A stretch of DNA of 64,000 bases, taken from positions 446,197 through 510,196 of the forward strand of contig NC_018258.1 of NCBI RefSeq assembly GCF_000227135.1, read 5' to 3'. Shown piece after piece: positions 9,096-18,330 of this stretch. Every line of letters starts with the position of its first letter. The first letter of the stretch is position 1. This DNA is from Leishmania donovani (taxonomy: Eukaryota > Euglenozoa > Kinetoplastea > Trypanosomatida > Trypanosomatidae). The notes below the pieces were generated by a model. It saw only the letters and a program-made list of their open reading frames with translations. It searched no databases and was not told the DNA's origin. The translations under genes were made by a program, and so were the position numbers.

Positions 9096-10985
9096 TCACC
9101 ACATCGCTTCTTGCGGGCGCGCCTCTGTCGCGAGCACCTGTTCCAGTGGCTGACGCAGCAGCGCCTCCGCCTCCTGGCGCAGAACGCGATGCTGCAGGAG
9201 TCGGAGGCTTGACCGCTGCGTCACTGCCGTGTCAATGTGCATGTCGCCAACGCCGCCGACGGGCCCAGAGAGCATGAGCAAGCGCTGTCGGAGGGGCTCA
9301 CTCCGGCGGCGGCGCACACAATGACCGCCGGTGCTTTCGTTGCGCGTGTCGAGCTCGCGGTTGCAAACACAGATGATGCAGTTCTGATTCGCCGCGCTCA
9401 GGTCGATCTCGCGCAGGGATCTCACCCTCGCCAAAGAGGCAGCCGTGCGGAGGCGGACGCAGTTTCTGAGGTTCACGTACTGCAGCGATACGCTCTCAGA
9501 TAGCCCCTCGAGGTCGTCTACGCCGCTGAAGGACGCGTCCACGGAGGTCAGTTTCAGCAACTCGCCTAGCGGACTCAAGCTGTGCAGCTGCTGGCACTCG
9601 CGAACGGTAAGGTGACGCAGCTCGGGGGCGCACTGCGGCAGCCCAGAGAGCGAGACCAAGCTGCTCTCACCCACGTCCAGCTCCTCGAGTTGAGAGAAGG
9701 AGGAGGCGGGCGACGGCATGGTGATGCTCAGAACGGGATAGAGTACGGTGCCAGCTGGAGGCGTGGAAGCGTCACCTGTCAACGTTAGCTTATTAGCAGC
9801 GGAAAGACTCACGTGCTCGTCAACGATGGCAGGTGCCGCCACTCTGTCCAGAAAAGCCCTTGAGATCTCAGTAGCAGCGACACCGCCAGGGGGTTTGAGC
9901 AGCGCGGCAGACGTGTCCATCGCGTGGAACAGCTCATGGATGGAGTGGCATCCGCGCAGACACAGCCGGCGCAGCTGTAAACATTGTTTCAGGCTTTCCA
10001 AATCTCGCACACCGGAATAGCTGCAGTCGAGGTCGCGTAGGTTGGGAAGCGTTGCCAAGTCCCCCACGTGCAGGACCGCGCCGCACCAGCGCATCGACAC
10101 GGAGGTCAGGCGCCTGCATGCCGAGTAGTTCCCACGCGCGTCCAAAACGCGGCAGTCAGACAGACGCAGCTCATTCAGCTCCCGCAGCTGCGACAGCGCT
10201 GCCAGAGAGTGCAGAGAGGCGCAGCGACAGAGGCTGATGCGTTTGAGGCCCGACAGCGGCACTAGCGGCTCGAGACTCGTGAGAGCCCTCACGTTGTGCA
10301 GCCGCAGAACAGAAACACTCGTCAGTGAGGGCAGCGGAAGGGCCAGAAACTGTGTAAAGGACTCGAGCTTCTCGAGGTGCGTAAGCTGCCCAATGAGCTC
10401 TATGGCTGTTTTCGACACTTCCTTTCGATTTGGTGTTACGATGAGCGAGCGCAGGCATGAGATGCCGACGTCGGTGCGCTGAAACGGCGGCTGGGTGAGG
10501 ATACGCAGGATGCTCTCAAAGCCCGCCGGCGGCGCTTTCGTTGCCGTCGCGGTCGCGGAGGGAGTAGACGGCAAAGGTGGGTGGTAAGACGCCTCCCGCT
10601 TCACGTTCACCTCCATGGTCATGGGCTTGCCATCCTCGGTGAACGGCCGCGTCAGCCACCACCCCAGCTGCCGCAGATCGGCCTCCAGCTCTTCCTCCGC
10701 ACCTGACAGGCTGTGGTACTCATAGTTCGTCGTCCAGTCCCAACACACATAGAGGTCGCTGCGGTGGTGGGCGGATCCCTCTGCTACACGAGTGCCGGCT
10801 ACTGCTTCGCGAGCGTAGCGCAGGTAAGGATGTGCGGCGGCGCAGCAGATGGATGGTATATGCGGTGTGTACTGCAGCATATCGGTGACCGCTGCTCTGG
10901 ACAGCTGCTCTATCGAGCGCCTCGAGCCTCCCACACCCACTGCAGACGTGGCGGCCGCACTCATGCCTGCACTCCCCTTTGCCAT
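9096..10985 (-). CDS. Leucine-rich-repeat protein
   Basis: This 629-residue protein is read from the ATG at 10985 (MAKGSAGMSAAATS). The 91 residues upstream in the open frame correspond to a pyrimidine-rich leader with a splice-acceptor AG at about 11030. From about residue 180 to 550 it contains irregular cysteine-containing LRRs of the RNI/ribonuclease-inhibitor or AMN1-like kind, such as LTSVSMRWCG, LRDLDCSYSGV and LRRLCLRGCHSI. These form a curved protein-binding surface. The N-terminal part has no motif I recognise, and the C-terminal 90 residues are charged, with no membrane segment. No F-box is visible. Partner and pathway are unknown. Confidence 0.85.
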   Translation of the reverse strand: MAKGSAGMSAAATSAVGVGGSRRSIEQLSRAAVTDMLQYTPHIPSICCAAAHPYLRYAREAVAGTRVAEGSAHHRSDLYVCWDWTTNYEYHSLSGAEEELEADLRQLGWWLTRPFTEDGKPMTMEVNVKREASYHPPLPSTPSATATATKAPPAGFESILRILTQPPFQRTDVGISCLRSLIVTPNRKEVSKTAIELIGQLTHLEKLESFTQFLALPLPSLTSVSVLRLHNVRALTSLEPLVPLSGLKRISLCRCASLHSLAALSQLRELNELRLSDCRVLDARGNYSACRRLTSVSMRWCGAVLHVGDLATLPNLRDLDCSYSGVRDLESLKQCLQLRRLCLRGCHSIHELFHAMDTSAALLKPPGGVAATEISRAFLDRVAAPAIVDEHVSLSAANKLTLTGDASTPPAGTVLYPVLSITMPSPASSFSQLEELDVGESSLVSLSGLPQCAPELRHLTVRECQQLHSLSPLGELLKLTSVDASFSGVDDLEGLSESVSLQYVNLRNCVRLRTAASLARVRSLREIDLSAANQNCIICVCNRELDTRNESTGGHCVRRRRSEPLRQRLLMLSGPVGGVGDMHIDTAVTQRSSLRLLQHRVLRQEAEALLRQPLEQVLATEARPQEAMW

Positions 10986-11029
10986 TGGGGGTTGGGTGCA
11001 CGTGTGAAGCACGCCAGTCGTCGCCTTCT

Positions 11030-11100
11030 CTTGTTCGGCGTCCCAGCGACGGTAGTGGGGAGGGAGGAGGGGGGAAGTGGAAGGAGGAGCGGCGGCAACG
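11030..11100 (-). promoter_or_regulatory. Predicted trans-splice acceptor of the LRR gene
   Basis: On the minus strand, a long C/T-rich tract at about 11100-11047 is followed by AG at 11031-11030, 45 bases before the ATG at 10985, with no ATG in between. This supports the chosen start. Confidence 0.5.
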
Positions 11101-12108
11101 AAAAGGAGAAAAGATAAAGCCGAGGCAGCTTCACGAGTTTTGGCTCCGCATAGATGTCTCACGCGTCGTGATGAATGCTCATGGATGGAGGTGCCCACTG
11201 AAAAGGAGATACGGCGGCGGAGGCAAGAAGACATGATAAGCAGCAACAAGACGCACATGGTAAGCCATAGGTGCTCAAGAGGTGCGTGTGCAAGTGATGC
11301 GATGGTCGGATTTTGCCCCTGCTAATACTGTTGTTGTGCTTTTCGTTTCGGTTCGCTCATTGAGTCGCGAGTGCAGCAGAGACAACCGGGAGGGGGAGGG
11401 CGTGAGATCTTGGCCCCTCTCAACGTAGCAAAATGTGCTGGTCGCTCACGCCGCTCGTTGTATTCTGTTTCTGTCTTGCTCCATCACGAAATAGCACACG
11501 CTTCAAAGAAGAAGTGATCACTGCCCACCATCGGATGTGCACACACGCACGGTGGAGCCCTCCCTTCCCCCACCCCACCCGACGCGTACAGAGATCGCAC
11601 ATTGCAGGCGTCCATGAAGAGCTGCCTGTCGCTCGCAAGCAGAGGCACACAGGAGAAAACGAAAACGCCAGTGGAGAAGGCAAAACGAGCCGAAACGATA
11701 AGTAACCCAAGAAGAGGAGGAGAGGGGGGAGAGCGAACAAAAAAATAAGGGGTGCTGGTTAGTTGATGGGGCAGTTGGATAGAGCAAAGTGGGCTTGGGT
11801 GCATGCCGTCTTTTCTTCCACTCGTCAGCCGCTGGAAATCGGGGGGAGGGAAGCACTTCTCGGACGTATTCGCCGTCGTCAGTCGCTGGATGGATGGATG
11901 GGTTGTGTTGCGCTCTATCCATCGACCCTGGCCGTTGTGTGGGACGCCTTGCGAATGGGGTGCACAGAAAAGGAGATGGGGGAAGTGCGGAACCAAAACA
12001 CGTTCTTGGCGCTTGAAGTAGAGCGCTCCAAGCAACCAAGGCGAGGGTGGTTTCCTGTCGAGCACGAGCAGAGCGAAGCGTCTGAGAACGGGCGCTCTCT
12101 TTTTTCAT
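11101..12108. other. Gene-free spacer between the LRR gene and the b5 array
   Basis: Only low-complexity, mutually overlapping chance frames are seen. It probably holds the leader of the LRR gene and the 3' UTR of the first b5-like gene (the leftmost of the array). Confidence 0.5.
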
Positions 12109-12474
12109 TTACCGACGACAGAGCACTGCTGCTGTGGCGCTTGCGCCGGCGATCCCGAACACTAACGCGTTCCAGATCATCTGTGCATAGCGGCCATCAC
12201 CGCCATGTCCATTCAGTGGTGCCTCCGTGGCAGCAGCAGAAGATGGCATGATCCGTCGCGGACCTGCCGGAGCACCCTCCATCCACTGCTCTAGGAGCTG
12301 CACTGCCGTGTCGGAGTGCCTCGCGTCCACGAACGCCTGCGTGATGTCTTGGTTCACGTACTGCAGAATAAGTTGCTGCCCGCCCGGGTGCACGCGCAGG
12401 ATGAACTCCACCGGCACGAGATAGTGGCTGTTCTTGTACGAGACGCGCACGCACGGCTCATCCGTGGGTGGCAT
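12109..12474 (-). CDS. Cytochrome b5-like, tail-anchored (array member 1)
   Basis: This 121-residue protein has the b5 heme-binding fold signature: HPGG with His29 and the second ligand His53 in RHSDT. The 24-residue spacing equals that of classical b5 (His39/His63). An N-terminal strand motif (YKNSHYLVPVEFI) matches the b5 fold. A hydrophobic segment at about residues 99-117, followed by a short basic end, is typical of a tail anchor in the ER or outer mitochondrial membrane, heme domain facing the cytosol. It would pass electrons to desaturases, hydroxylases or similar enzymes; the specific partner is unknown. It is the leftmost of five diverged paralogues in the same orientation. Confidence 0.88.
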   Translation of the reverse strand: MPPTDEPCVRVSYKNSHYLVPVEFILRVHPGGQQLILQYVNQDITQAFVDARHSDTAVQLLEQWMEGAPAGPRRIMPSSAAATEAPLNGHGGDGRYAQMIWNALVFGIAGASATAAVLCRR

Positions 12475-12498
12475 AGCGACAGCTCGCCGTTAAAGCTG

Positions 12499-12521
12499 CT
12501 GCACAGAAAAGGGAGACGAGC
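12499..12521 (-). promoter_or_regulatory. Predicted trans-splice acceptor of b5-like gene 1
   Basis: The minus strand shows a CT-rich tract (about 12521-12505, CTCCCTTTTCTGTGCAG) ending in AG at 12500-12499, 25 bases upstream of the ATG at 12474. Confidence 0.55.
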
Positions 12522-15039
12522 TTGAGGCAGGGACGGCCGGTGCCACGACTAAATGGGTGCCGTCTTGGCGGCGCAGGAATGCAGTGGGCCTACGTGGCAA
12601 CGAGTGCACGTGTCGAGGTTTGCTTCGAACGGTGTAAGAGTACAAAGACGCTTCTTCCTTCGGCTGTCGTCGAAGTGGCCAGCAGCGAGAAGCGAGTATG
12701 GAAAGGAGCGATCAGAGGTTGAAGAAGGGAGCGAGAGAAACAGGCAACCATAAGGAGCTCGCTCAGCACGCGCACGGAGGCGGAAGAGAGAAGAGGAGAG
12801 GTGGAGAGCTATGCAGGCATCATAACGGTATCAACGCAGGTGGGAGGAAGAGAGATGCTTCAAGCATAGGGCGTGGATTCAGTCAAGCCGCACTAAAGCT
12901 GCAAGAAACTTTCCATGAGCGCTCTGCCTCGCTCTTCCCTCGTTCGTTCAGAATCGAAGGCGAGGAAAAGGTGCTCTTCCGTGTCCTTGCTTTCTTCATC
13001 GTAGTAGCTTCCTGCTTTAGCAGGGAGAGGGAGGGCGGCGGAGCGCTTGAGAGGGAGAGCAAGTCGGCGAGAGGAAAGGAATCAATACATGCGTACGCGT
13101 ATATAACGAAGTAGCTCTCTTTGCTCTGTTATAGCGCGGGCGTGGGCGACTGTCGGCTCGTACGCGAAAAGATGGCTGTCGTGTGCATGAGAGCGAAGGT
13201 GATACGTATCAGGGTGTGGCTGGCGGTGGGGGCAGTGTTGAAAGCGCCAAAGACGGAGAGAGTGGAAGAGAGGCAAAAGGGAAGGGACGGAGGAGGTGGG
13301 GCAAGAGAAAAGCACAGAGGCGAGGTGGGAGGGGCCGTTGTGGCCTAATCCGCTCGACTAGAGAAGTCCGACACATCGTCACCCACATAAAGCGAGTAGA
13401 ACGATGATGAGTGGTGCTGCTCACGTTGCGGGACGAGTTCATGCACCTGGCCAAGACCCCTTCCACAGCATCGGCTTTATCGCTCCCGCCGGCCGCTGCC
13501 TTCGTTACAGCTGCGGTGGGCATGTTCCTTTTCGTCCGTCGCACTATTAGGCAGGTTATCTTTTTCGAAATAGTCCCGGGGCGCTGACGCAGAGACACTG
13601 AGGGGGACAAGCGATAAAGGCTTGGTGGAGCGGAGCAGAGCAAGGGCGCTGTGGACGGCCAGTGCATTCACGCCTTCTATTTCTTTCCTTACACGGCAGG
13701 GCCACCCACGCCTCCCTCCCTCGTGCTGCCCTGTCGTGTCTTTCGCTCGCTGCATTTTTTTTTGTGCTGTAGATGACTACACAAACCTTCGATGAGGCAT
13801 GAATGCGTACGAGCGGGGCGCAGCTCTGTGCCATCGGAAAGAAAACCCGAACAAAAAAGATAAAAACTCACGCACACAGAGAGGGGGGAAACAAGAGCAC
13901 GCGTCGTACAAATATAAAGGAAGAGTTCAACGCTGTCACATGACTGCGCGCATCGTCGCCTGCCCTGCCCCGCTTTTGTACCGCATCACCACGCCACTCC
14001 CCCTCCATCCGGACGTGCAAGAACTCCAATCGAGTGCCTTGCGAAGCAGGAGCGGAGCAAGGGCATCGACACATCAATGGACGTGACGCAGGAACAAAAA
14101 AGACGAGCGCATCATCGCAAAACCTGAAAAGGAAGACATGCGAATAGGAAAAGAAAGAAAAGAGGCGCACGCTCGCTGATGACCGCATTTCTCTGTTCCT
14201 GCTCCGCACGTGATGAAGTACCGCCCAGCCCCCCTCCTTTCTCCGTCTCCCGCCAAATGCAGCGAGAACAAGGAACGAGGCGTCAGCGGACGGGCATCTC
14301 GTTCTGTGTCGCTGCGATCTCCACTGAAAGACCGTCACGCTTCCTTCTCCGCTCGCGGGCGCAGAAAGGACAAGCGGAGAAAGCGCATGTGCCGACGTAC
14401 AGGGCCACGCCTGCGCACTTGTGCGAGCGCGTGGCACACCCCATCACAGCGGTGGTGGTAAGGGGGGTCACATGGGAGAGGAAGGAGAAGAGAATCGAAA
14501 AGACGGGGAGACAAAAAAAAGGGCAGGACAAAGAGGGCGGGTCGGCGCCGTGTTGTCTCTGGCGAGGGATCAGAGGAGACGCAGGCGGGGATCAAGAGAA
14601 ACCTCAACGGGGAAGGCGGTGAGACGGGCAAGAGAGAGACGGAGAGAACCGACAACCTGTTATATATAAGAGAGGCTTCCCCGTCAACTGTGCCGGCATC
14701 ACGTCTCACGTAGTGTGTGCGTGCCTGCGCGTTGCGTTCGATCTAACTGAAGAGAGAACGCGGACACGGAATCGAGGAGGCAGAAAAAAACGGCAACACG
14801 GCGCATAACGAAGAAGTGGAGGCAACAAAACATAGTAGTAGAAATATTAGGTTACACATCATACACGCACAGAGACACACACACACACAAGGTGGGAAGG
14901 GGGCTCTGCCTTGGTCACGCTCCTTGCGCCGATGCGGAGAAGACATAGCAGTGGGCGTTTCGCAAAAAAAAACTCTTTGGGGGCTTCTGATGCGCTCGTG
15001 TGCATCGATCAAAATGAGTGCACACCAAGCTGCCCCTTC
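12522..15039. other. 2.5 kb spacer inside the b5 array
   Basis: No supported gene. It contains a plus-strand 48-codon frame with a membrane-like stretch at 13441-13587 (see findings) and several polypyrimidine tracts on the minus strand (about 13020-13080, 14460-14660). It likely represents the long 3' UTR of b5-like gene 2. Confidence 0.5.
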
Positions 15040-15378
15040 CTACGAGCTCTTGCGAAGTACCACGGCGGCCACAACAGCGGCCACGCTGAAAGCGATCGCT
15101 GTGCTGCGCCAACGCCACTCATCCTCCTCGGCGTGGCGCGCCTCAGCGCGCTTCAGCAGATCGGCTTTCTCTGTCGCGGAAACGTCGGCGCACCACTCCT
15201 CCAGCATCTCCATGGCGTCGTTCGAGTGACCGGCTTCCTCAAAAGCCTCCGTGATGTCCTTGTCTGCCAGCGCCATGAGGACGGCCTTGCCGCCCGGGTG
15301 TTCCTTCGTCACGAAACTCTCGGGGACCATGTAGTTCTTCCCCTTGAAGATGAAGTGCAGTGAGCTGATGGCGGACAT
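15040..15378 (-). CDS. Cytochrome b5-like, tail-anchored (array member 2)
   Basis: This 112-residue protein starts at the ATG at 15378 (MSAISSLHF). The longer frame upstream is a His/Thr/Pro run encoded by the GT/G-rich repeat and is not real. Ligands are His27 in HPGG and His51 in GHSND, spacing 24. A Trp-containing helix follows (MLEEWC). The C-terminal hydrophobic segment at about 91-108 and the end RKSS form a tail anchor. A charged linker (EKADLLKRAEARHAEEDEW) separates heme domain and anchor. The role is as for the other array members: membrane-bound electron carrier or heme sensor, partner unknown. Confidence 0.9.
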   Translation of the reverse strand: MSAISSLHFIFKGKNYMVPESFVTKEHPGGKAVLMALADKDITEAFEEAGHSNDAMEMLEEWCADVSATEKADLLKRAEARHAEEDEWRWRSTAIAFSVAAVVAAVVLRKSS

Positions 15379-15416
15379 GCTGATCTGTTCTTGAGGTGGA
15401 GCGGTTGGAAAAGCAA

Positions 15417-15460
15417 CTAGGGGTGACGAAGTGCGCGGCAAGAGAAAAAATGGAAAGTAG
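15417..15460 (-). promoter_or_regulatory. Predicted trans-splice acceptor of b5-like gene 2
   Basis: On the minus strand a T/C tract (TTTTTTCTCTTG, about 15450-15440) precedes the AG of CCCCTAG at 15418-15417, about 40 bases upstream of the ATG at 15378. Confidence 0.5.
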
Positions 15461-15509
15461 CAAGTTTGAGCGTTCGGAGGTGGTGTTGTGCGGATGCTGC
15501 AGCTGGTGT

Positions 15510-15544
15510 ATGGTGTGTGTGTGTGTGTATGGGGGGGGGGGGGG
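15510..15544. repeat. (GT)n microsatellite followed by G14
   Basis: A GT dinucleotide run ends in a stretch of 14 G (15531-15544). On the coding strand it reads C14 then (AC)n and sits just upstream of b5-like gene 2. The same design borders the gap at 38066. Confidence 0.95.
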
Positions 15545-16227
15545 CAACGGAGAAGCAAGCGTCAGAGGTAAGATAAAGTAGAAGAAACACGAAGCGTCTG
15601 CTCGTTGGACACGGGGAAGGGGTAGCAGAGTCAGAGGAGCCGCGGAGGTCGAATCTCGCTGTCGGTGGAGGCGTTCACTGCCGCTTCGCTTTCAGCTCCC
15701 GTGTAAGCACGCAACAGAAGACAGCAGCGCCTGGGAAGAGGACGGAAGAGGGATAGGGAGAGGGGCACGCACGCGAAGCAAGCTAGCGTGAGAGCAGAGT
15801 CACCGGGCCGGGTGAATTCAAACTACCTCGGCTTCGTGGAGGGCCTACAGGAAAGCCAACAACGGCAAAGAAATATACATACCGATGCAAGTGTGGTAAC
15901 CTCTTTTTTTACGTCCGCTTCCTGCAAGGCAGCGCCGTGAGCACAAGGTGGGGGAGGGTGGTGGCAAGACAGCAATACGACGAGCCGTGCGGGTGCCGGA
16001 AGCACACTTATGCGACATGTGTTGACAAGCAAACGCTTAGGGGGTGTGCCGGGGAACGAGAGAAACGCGACGAAGCGGGCGCAAAATCTCGCCCCGGAGT
16101 GGACGCCAAACGGCAATGGGAAAGAGGACCACAGTAGCTGCCATCCCGGATACAGAGGCCCGGGAATGCGATGCGCTCATGTGAATATCGTCCATCAGGG
16201 ATAGTGTGCCGCCGAACTCGAGTAGCA
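15545..16227. other. Spacer between b5-like genes 2 and 3
   Basis: No gene seen. It likely carries the 3' UTR of gene 3 and upstream sequence of gene 2. Confidence 0.5.
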
Positions 16228-16716
16228 TCACCTCCTCTTGGGGACTCGAACGTACACAAGCGTAGCAGATGCCATCAAAACAGCCACTGCGGCAGCAGTG
16301 GCCGCGACAGGCACGAACAGCTTCGACTTCGAGGGCTCGCTAGCGGTTGTTGGTGCGGTAGCCGCTGGTGCCGTCGAGACTGTTGGTGTTGCTATACGCA
16401 CTGCGGGGGTAGCTGCAGCCGCTGGTGGTGACGCCTCCGTGGCTGGCCCCGCCGTCTTTGCCCCCTCCTGCGCCGGGGAAGCCACCGCGGTCGGGTCAGG
16501 CTGGATGCCAAGGTCATACTCCTCATCCAACCACTCCTCGAGCATGTCCACGGCATTCAGCGAGTGATCAGCGTCCTCAAATGCGTCCGTCATGTCCTTG
16601 TCGACGTAGGGCATGATTTCATCGCTTCCACCAGGGTGTTCATTGTCGATGTAGTCCTTCGGAATCAAGTAGCTCTTGCCCTTGAAGAAGAAGCGGTAGC
16701 GAATATTCTCTGGCAT
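16228..16716 (-). CDS. Cytochrome b5-like with Ala/Pro/Thr linker (array member 3)
   Basis: This 162-residue protein is the longest of the array. The heme ligands are His27 (HPGG) and His51 (DHSLN), spacing 24, with an acidic stretch following (MLEEWLDEEYDLG). A linker of about 55 residues rich in Ala, Pro, Thr and Val separates the heme domain from the predicted tail anchor (about 134-155) and the basic end RVPKRR. The linker could hold the heme domain further from the membrane or be glycosylated if luminal; the tail-anchor topology argues for cytosolic. The start ATG at 16716 is the first in frame and the b5 fold begins immediately after it. Confidence 0.9.
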   Translation of the reverse strand: MPENIRYRFFFKGKSYLIPKDYIDNEHPGGSDEIMPYVDKDMTDAFEDADHSLNAVDMLEEWLDEEYDLGIQPDPTAVASPAQEGAKTAGPATEASPPAAAATPAVRIATPTVSTAPAATAPTTASEPSKSKLFVPVAATAAAVAVLMASATLVYVRVPKRR

Positions 16717-17858
16717 TGCGTTACTGTCTCAGTGGCGGTCACACTAAAGATCGACGTGTGGGCATGTAAAGGCACCGGTGCACGAAACAGTTAGGCGCTG
16801 CCGGCCGGGGATTATGTGCGCACCAACAGATTGCACTGTAGATGTGCGCGTGTGTCTGTCTCTGCGACACGTGTGCCATGGGGTTCGAGTGAGCAGCGAC
16901 GCATTCGCAGACAAATCAGCAAGATGTAAGATCAACGGAGGGGGCACGATCCAGGGTTTGCGTGGACAGCGTCAGGTCTGTAAAGAGAGGCGTGATGCAG
17001 GGGGCCGTCACATGCCCGTCTCTGTGTGCGCTCCAGCTGCAAACCGAGGAAGCGCAGTGACTACCAGACGTGTGCGAGACTAAAGTGCCAGATGGACACA
17101 CGTGGGGTTTTGTGGCGCGACTGTGGCCACACACAATGAGAAGCAAATGGGCACTCTGAGCTCCTGGCAGTGGCGAAGAGGAACGCAGGAAGAGGCGGGT
17201 GTCGCCACCTCCGGCAGGCCCGTTCTTCCAATGCGAAAAAGGATCAGCAGCCTCTTTTGTTTTGTGTGTGCGTTCTCATTCGTGGGGGGTATTCGCCGGA
17301 CACGTCCAGCGAGAAGCCAAACCGAGCGATGAAAGGAGGACGAGAAAAGGCGGAGCGCGACGGAGCCCGCGAGCTAAGAAAACGGAAAGACAGCTCAGTC
17401 ACTCGAGTGTACGGGAAGAGTGCTTACGCGCGAGAGGAGAGAGAGAAGGGAGGTGGAGACAGCCAGCAGCGTCTAAAACACATCAATGGCTGCGTGGCTC
17501 GCTCCTTGACTGCATCTGGGTGTATGCAGGCATTCGTGTGCCACGTAGAGCGGCGTCGCAGCCGCTCTCTCCCTCTCGCGTCACAAGATGTGCCCGGTAA
17601 AAAAAAAAAAAAAAGAGAAGAGCGCGCAAAGAGGCTCACACGCGCAAGTCTGTGCGCAGGAGAACGATCGTTGATGAAGTAGTTGGCTGGTGAGGTAGAA
17701 GCAACACACTCAGAGAAGGAAATAGTTGTGTATGCGGGCAAAGGAAGAAACGGGCAAGGTGAGTAGTCGATGGCACGGAGACACACCGTCTATAAGGAGC
17801 TGCTGAAAGTAGCCTCCCTGCGGCCCCGTGTGGCAAGGAGCGTACACTACCAATTCTG
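16717..17858. other. Spacer between b5-like genes 3 and 4
   Basis: No gene supported. There is an A-run at about 17600-17614 (T-run on the minus strand) and several pyrimidine tracts on the minus strand. Confidence 0.5.
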
Positions 17859-18251
17859 CTACGCAGACCGCTGTTTACAGCGCATGTACACAGCCACCAT
17901 CACTGCAATCACACTCAGCAAACTTCCGGCCCGCACACACCAGTTCCAAGTGTATTGGTCGGGCCCCTCGCACGCCTTCTCGCACAGCGACTGCAGCTCT
18001 TCTATGGAGATGGACTCATCCAGAAACTTCAGCAGCGTGCGCATCGCCTTTTTCGAGTGACCTGCTTCGTTGTACGCCTGCGTAATGTCACGGTTCGCGT
18101 ACGGCAGCAGCAGCTTCTGCCCGTTGGGGTGACGGCGCACAAACGACATGGGCACGCGGTAGGTGCGGCCCTCATAGATGTGCCAGATGGACTCCCCCGC
18201 CCCGTCCGTCACCGTTCGCGGCGTAACAGTGTGTGTCGCGATGCTCGTCAT
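17859..18251 (-). CDS. Cytochrome b5-like with HPNG variant (array member 4)
   Basis: This 130-residue protein is read from the ATG at 18251 (MTSIATHTVTP), directly downstream of a pyrimidine tract and an AG. The usual HPGG is HPNG (His41); the second ligand His65 in GHSKK is conserved at the normal 24-residue spacing. The fold motif IYEGRTYRVPMSFV is clear. A longer N terminus of about 20 residues precedes the domain. The tail anchor is at about residues 103-123, ending in CKQRSA. Since both His are present, heme binding is likely retained, but the turn after the first ligand is altered. Confidence 0.87.
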   Translation of the reverse strand: MTSIATHTVTPRTVTDGAGESIWHIYEGRTYRVPMSFVRRHPNGQKLLLPYANRDITQAYNEAGHSKKAMRTLLKFLDESISIEELQSLCEKACEGPDQYTWNWCVRAGSLLSVIAVMVAVYMRCKQRSA

Positions 18252-18262
18252 GTTGGGAAGCT

Positions 18263-18330
18263 CTGATGAAGTCACGGTTCCAGAAGCAAGTAGAAAATGT
18301 ATCGGAGAGCGATACCAAGAGGAAGAGAGA
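18263..18330 (-). promoter_or_regulatory. Predicted trans-splice acceptor of b5-like gene 4
   Basis: The minus strand has CT-rich tracts at about 18330-18315 followed by AG (CATCAG) at 18264-18263, 11 bases before the ATG at 18251 with no ATG between. Confidence 0.45.
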
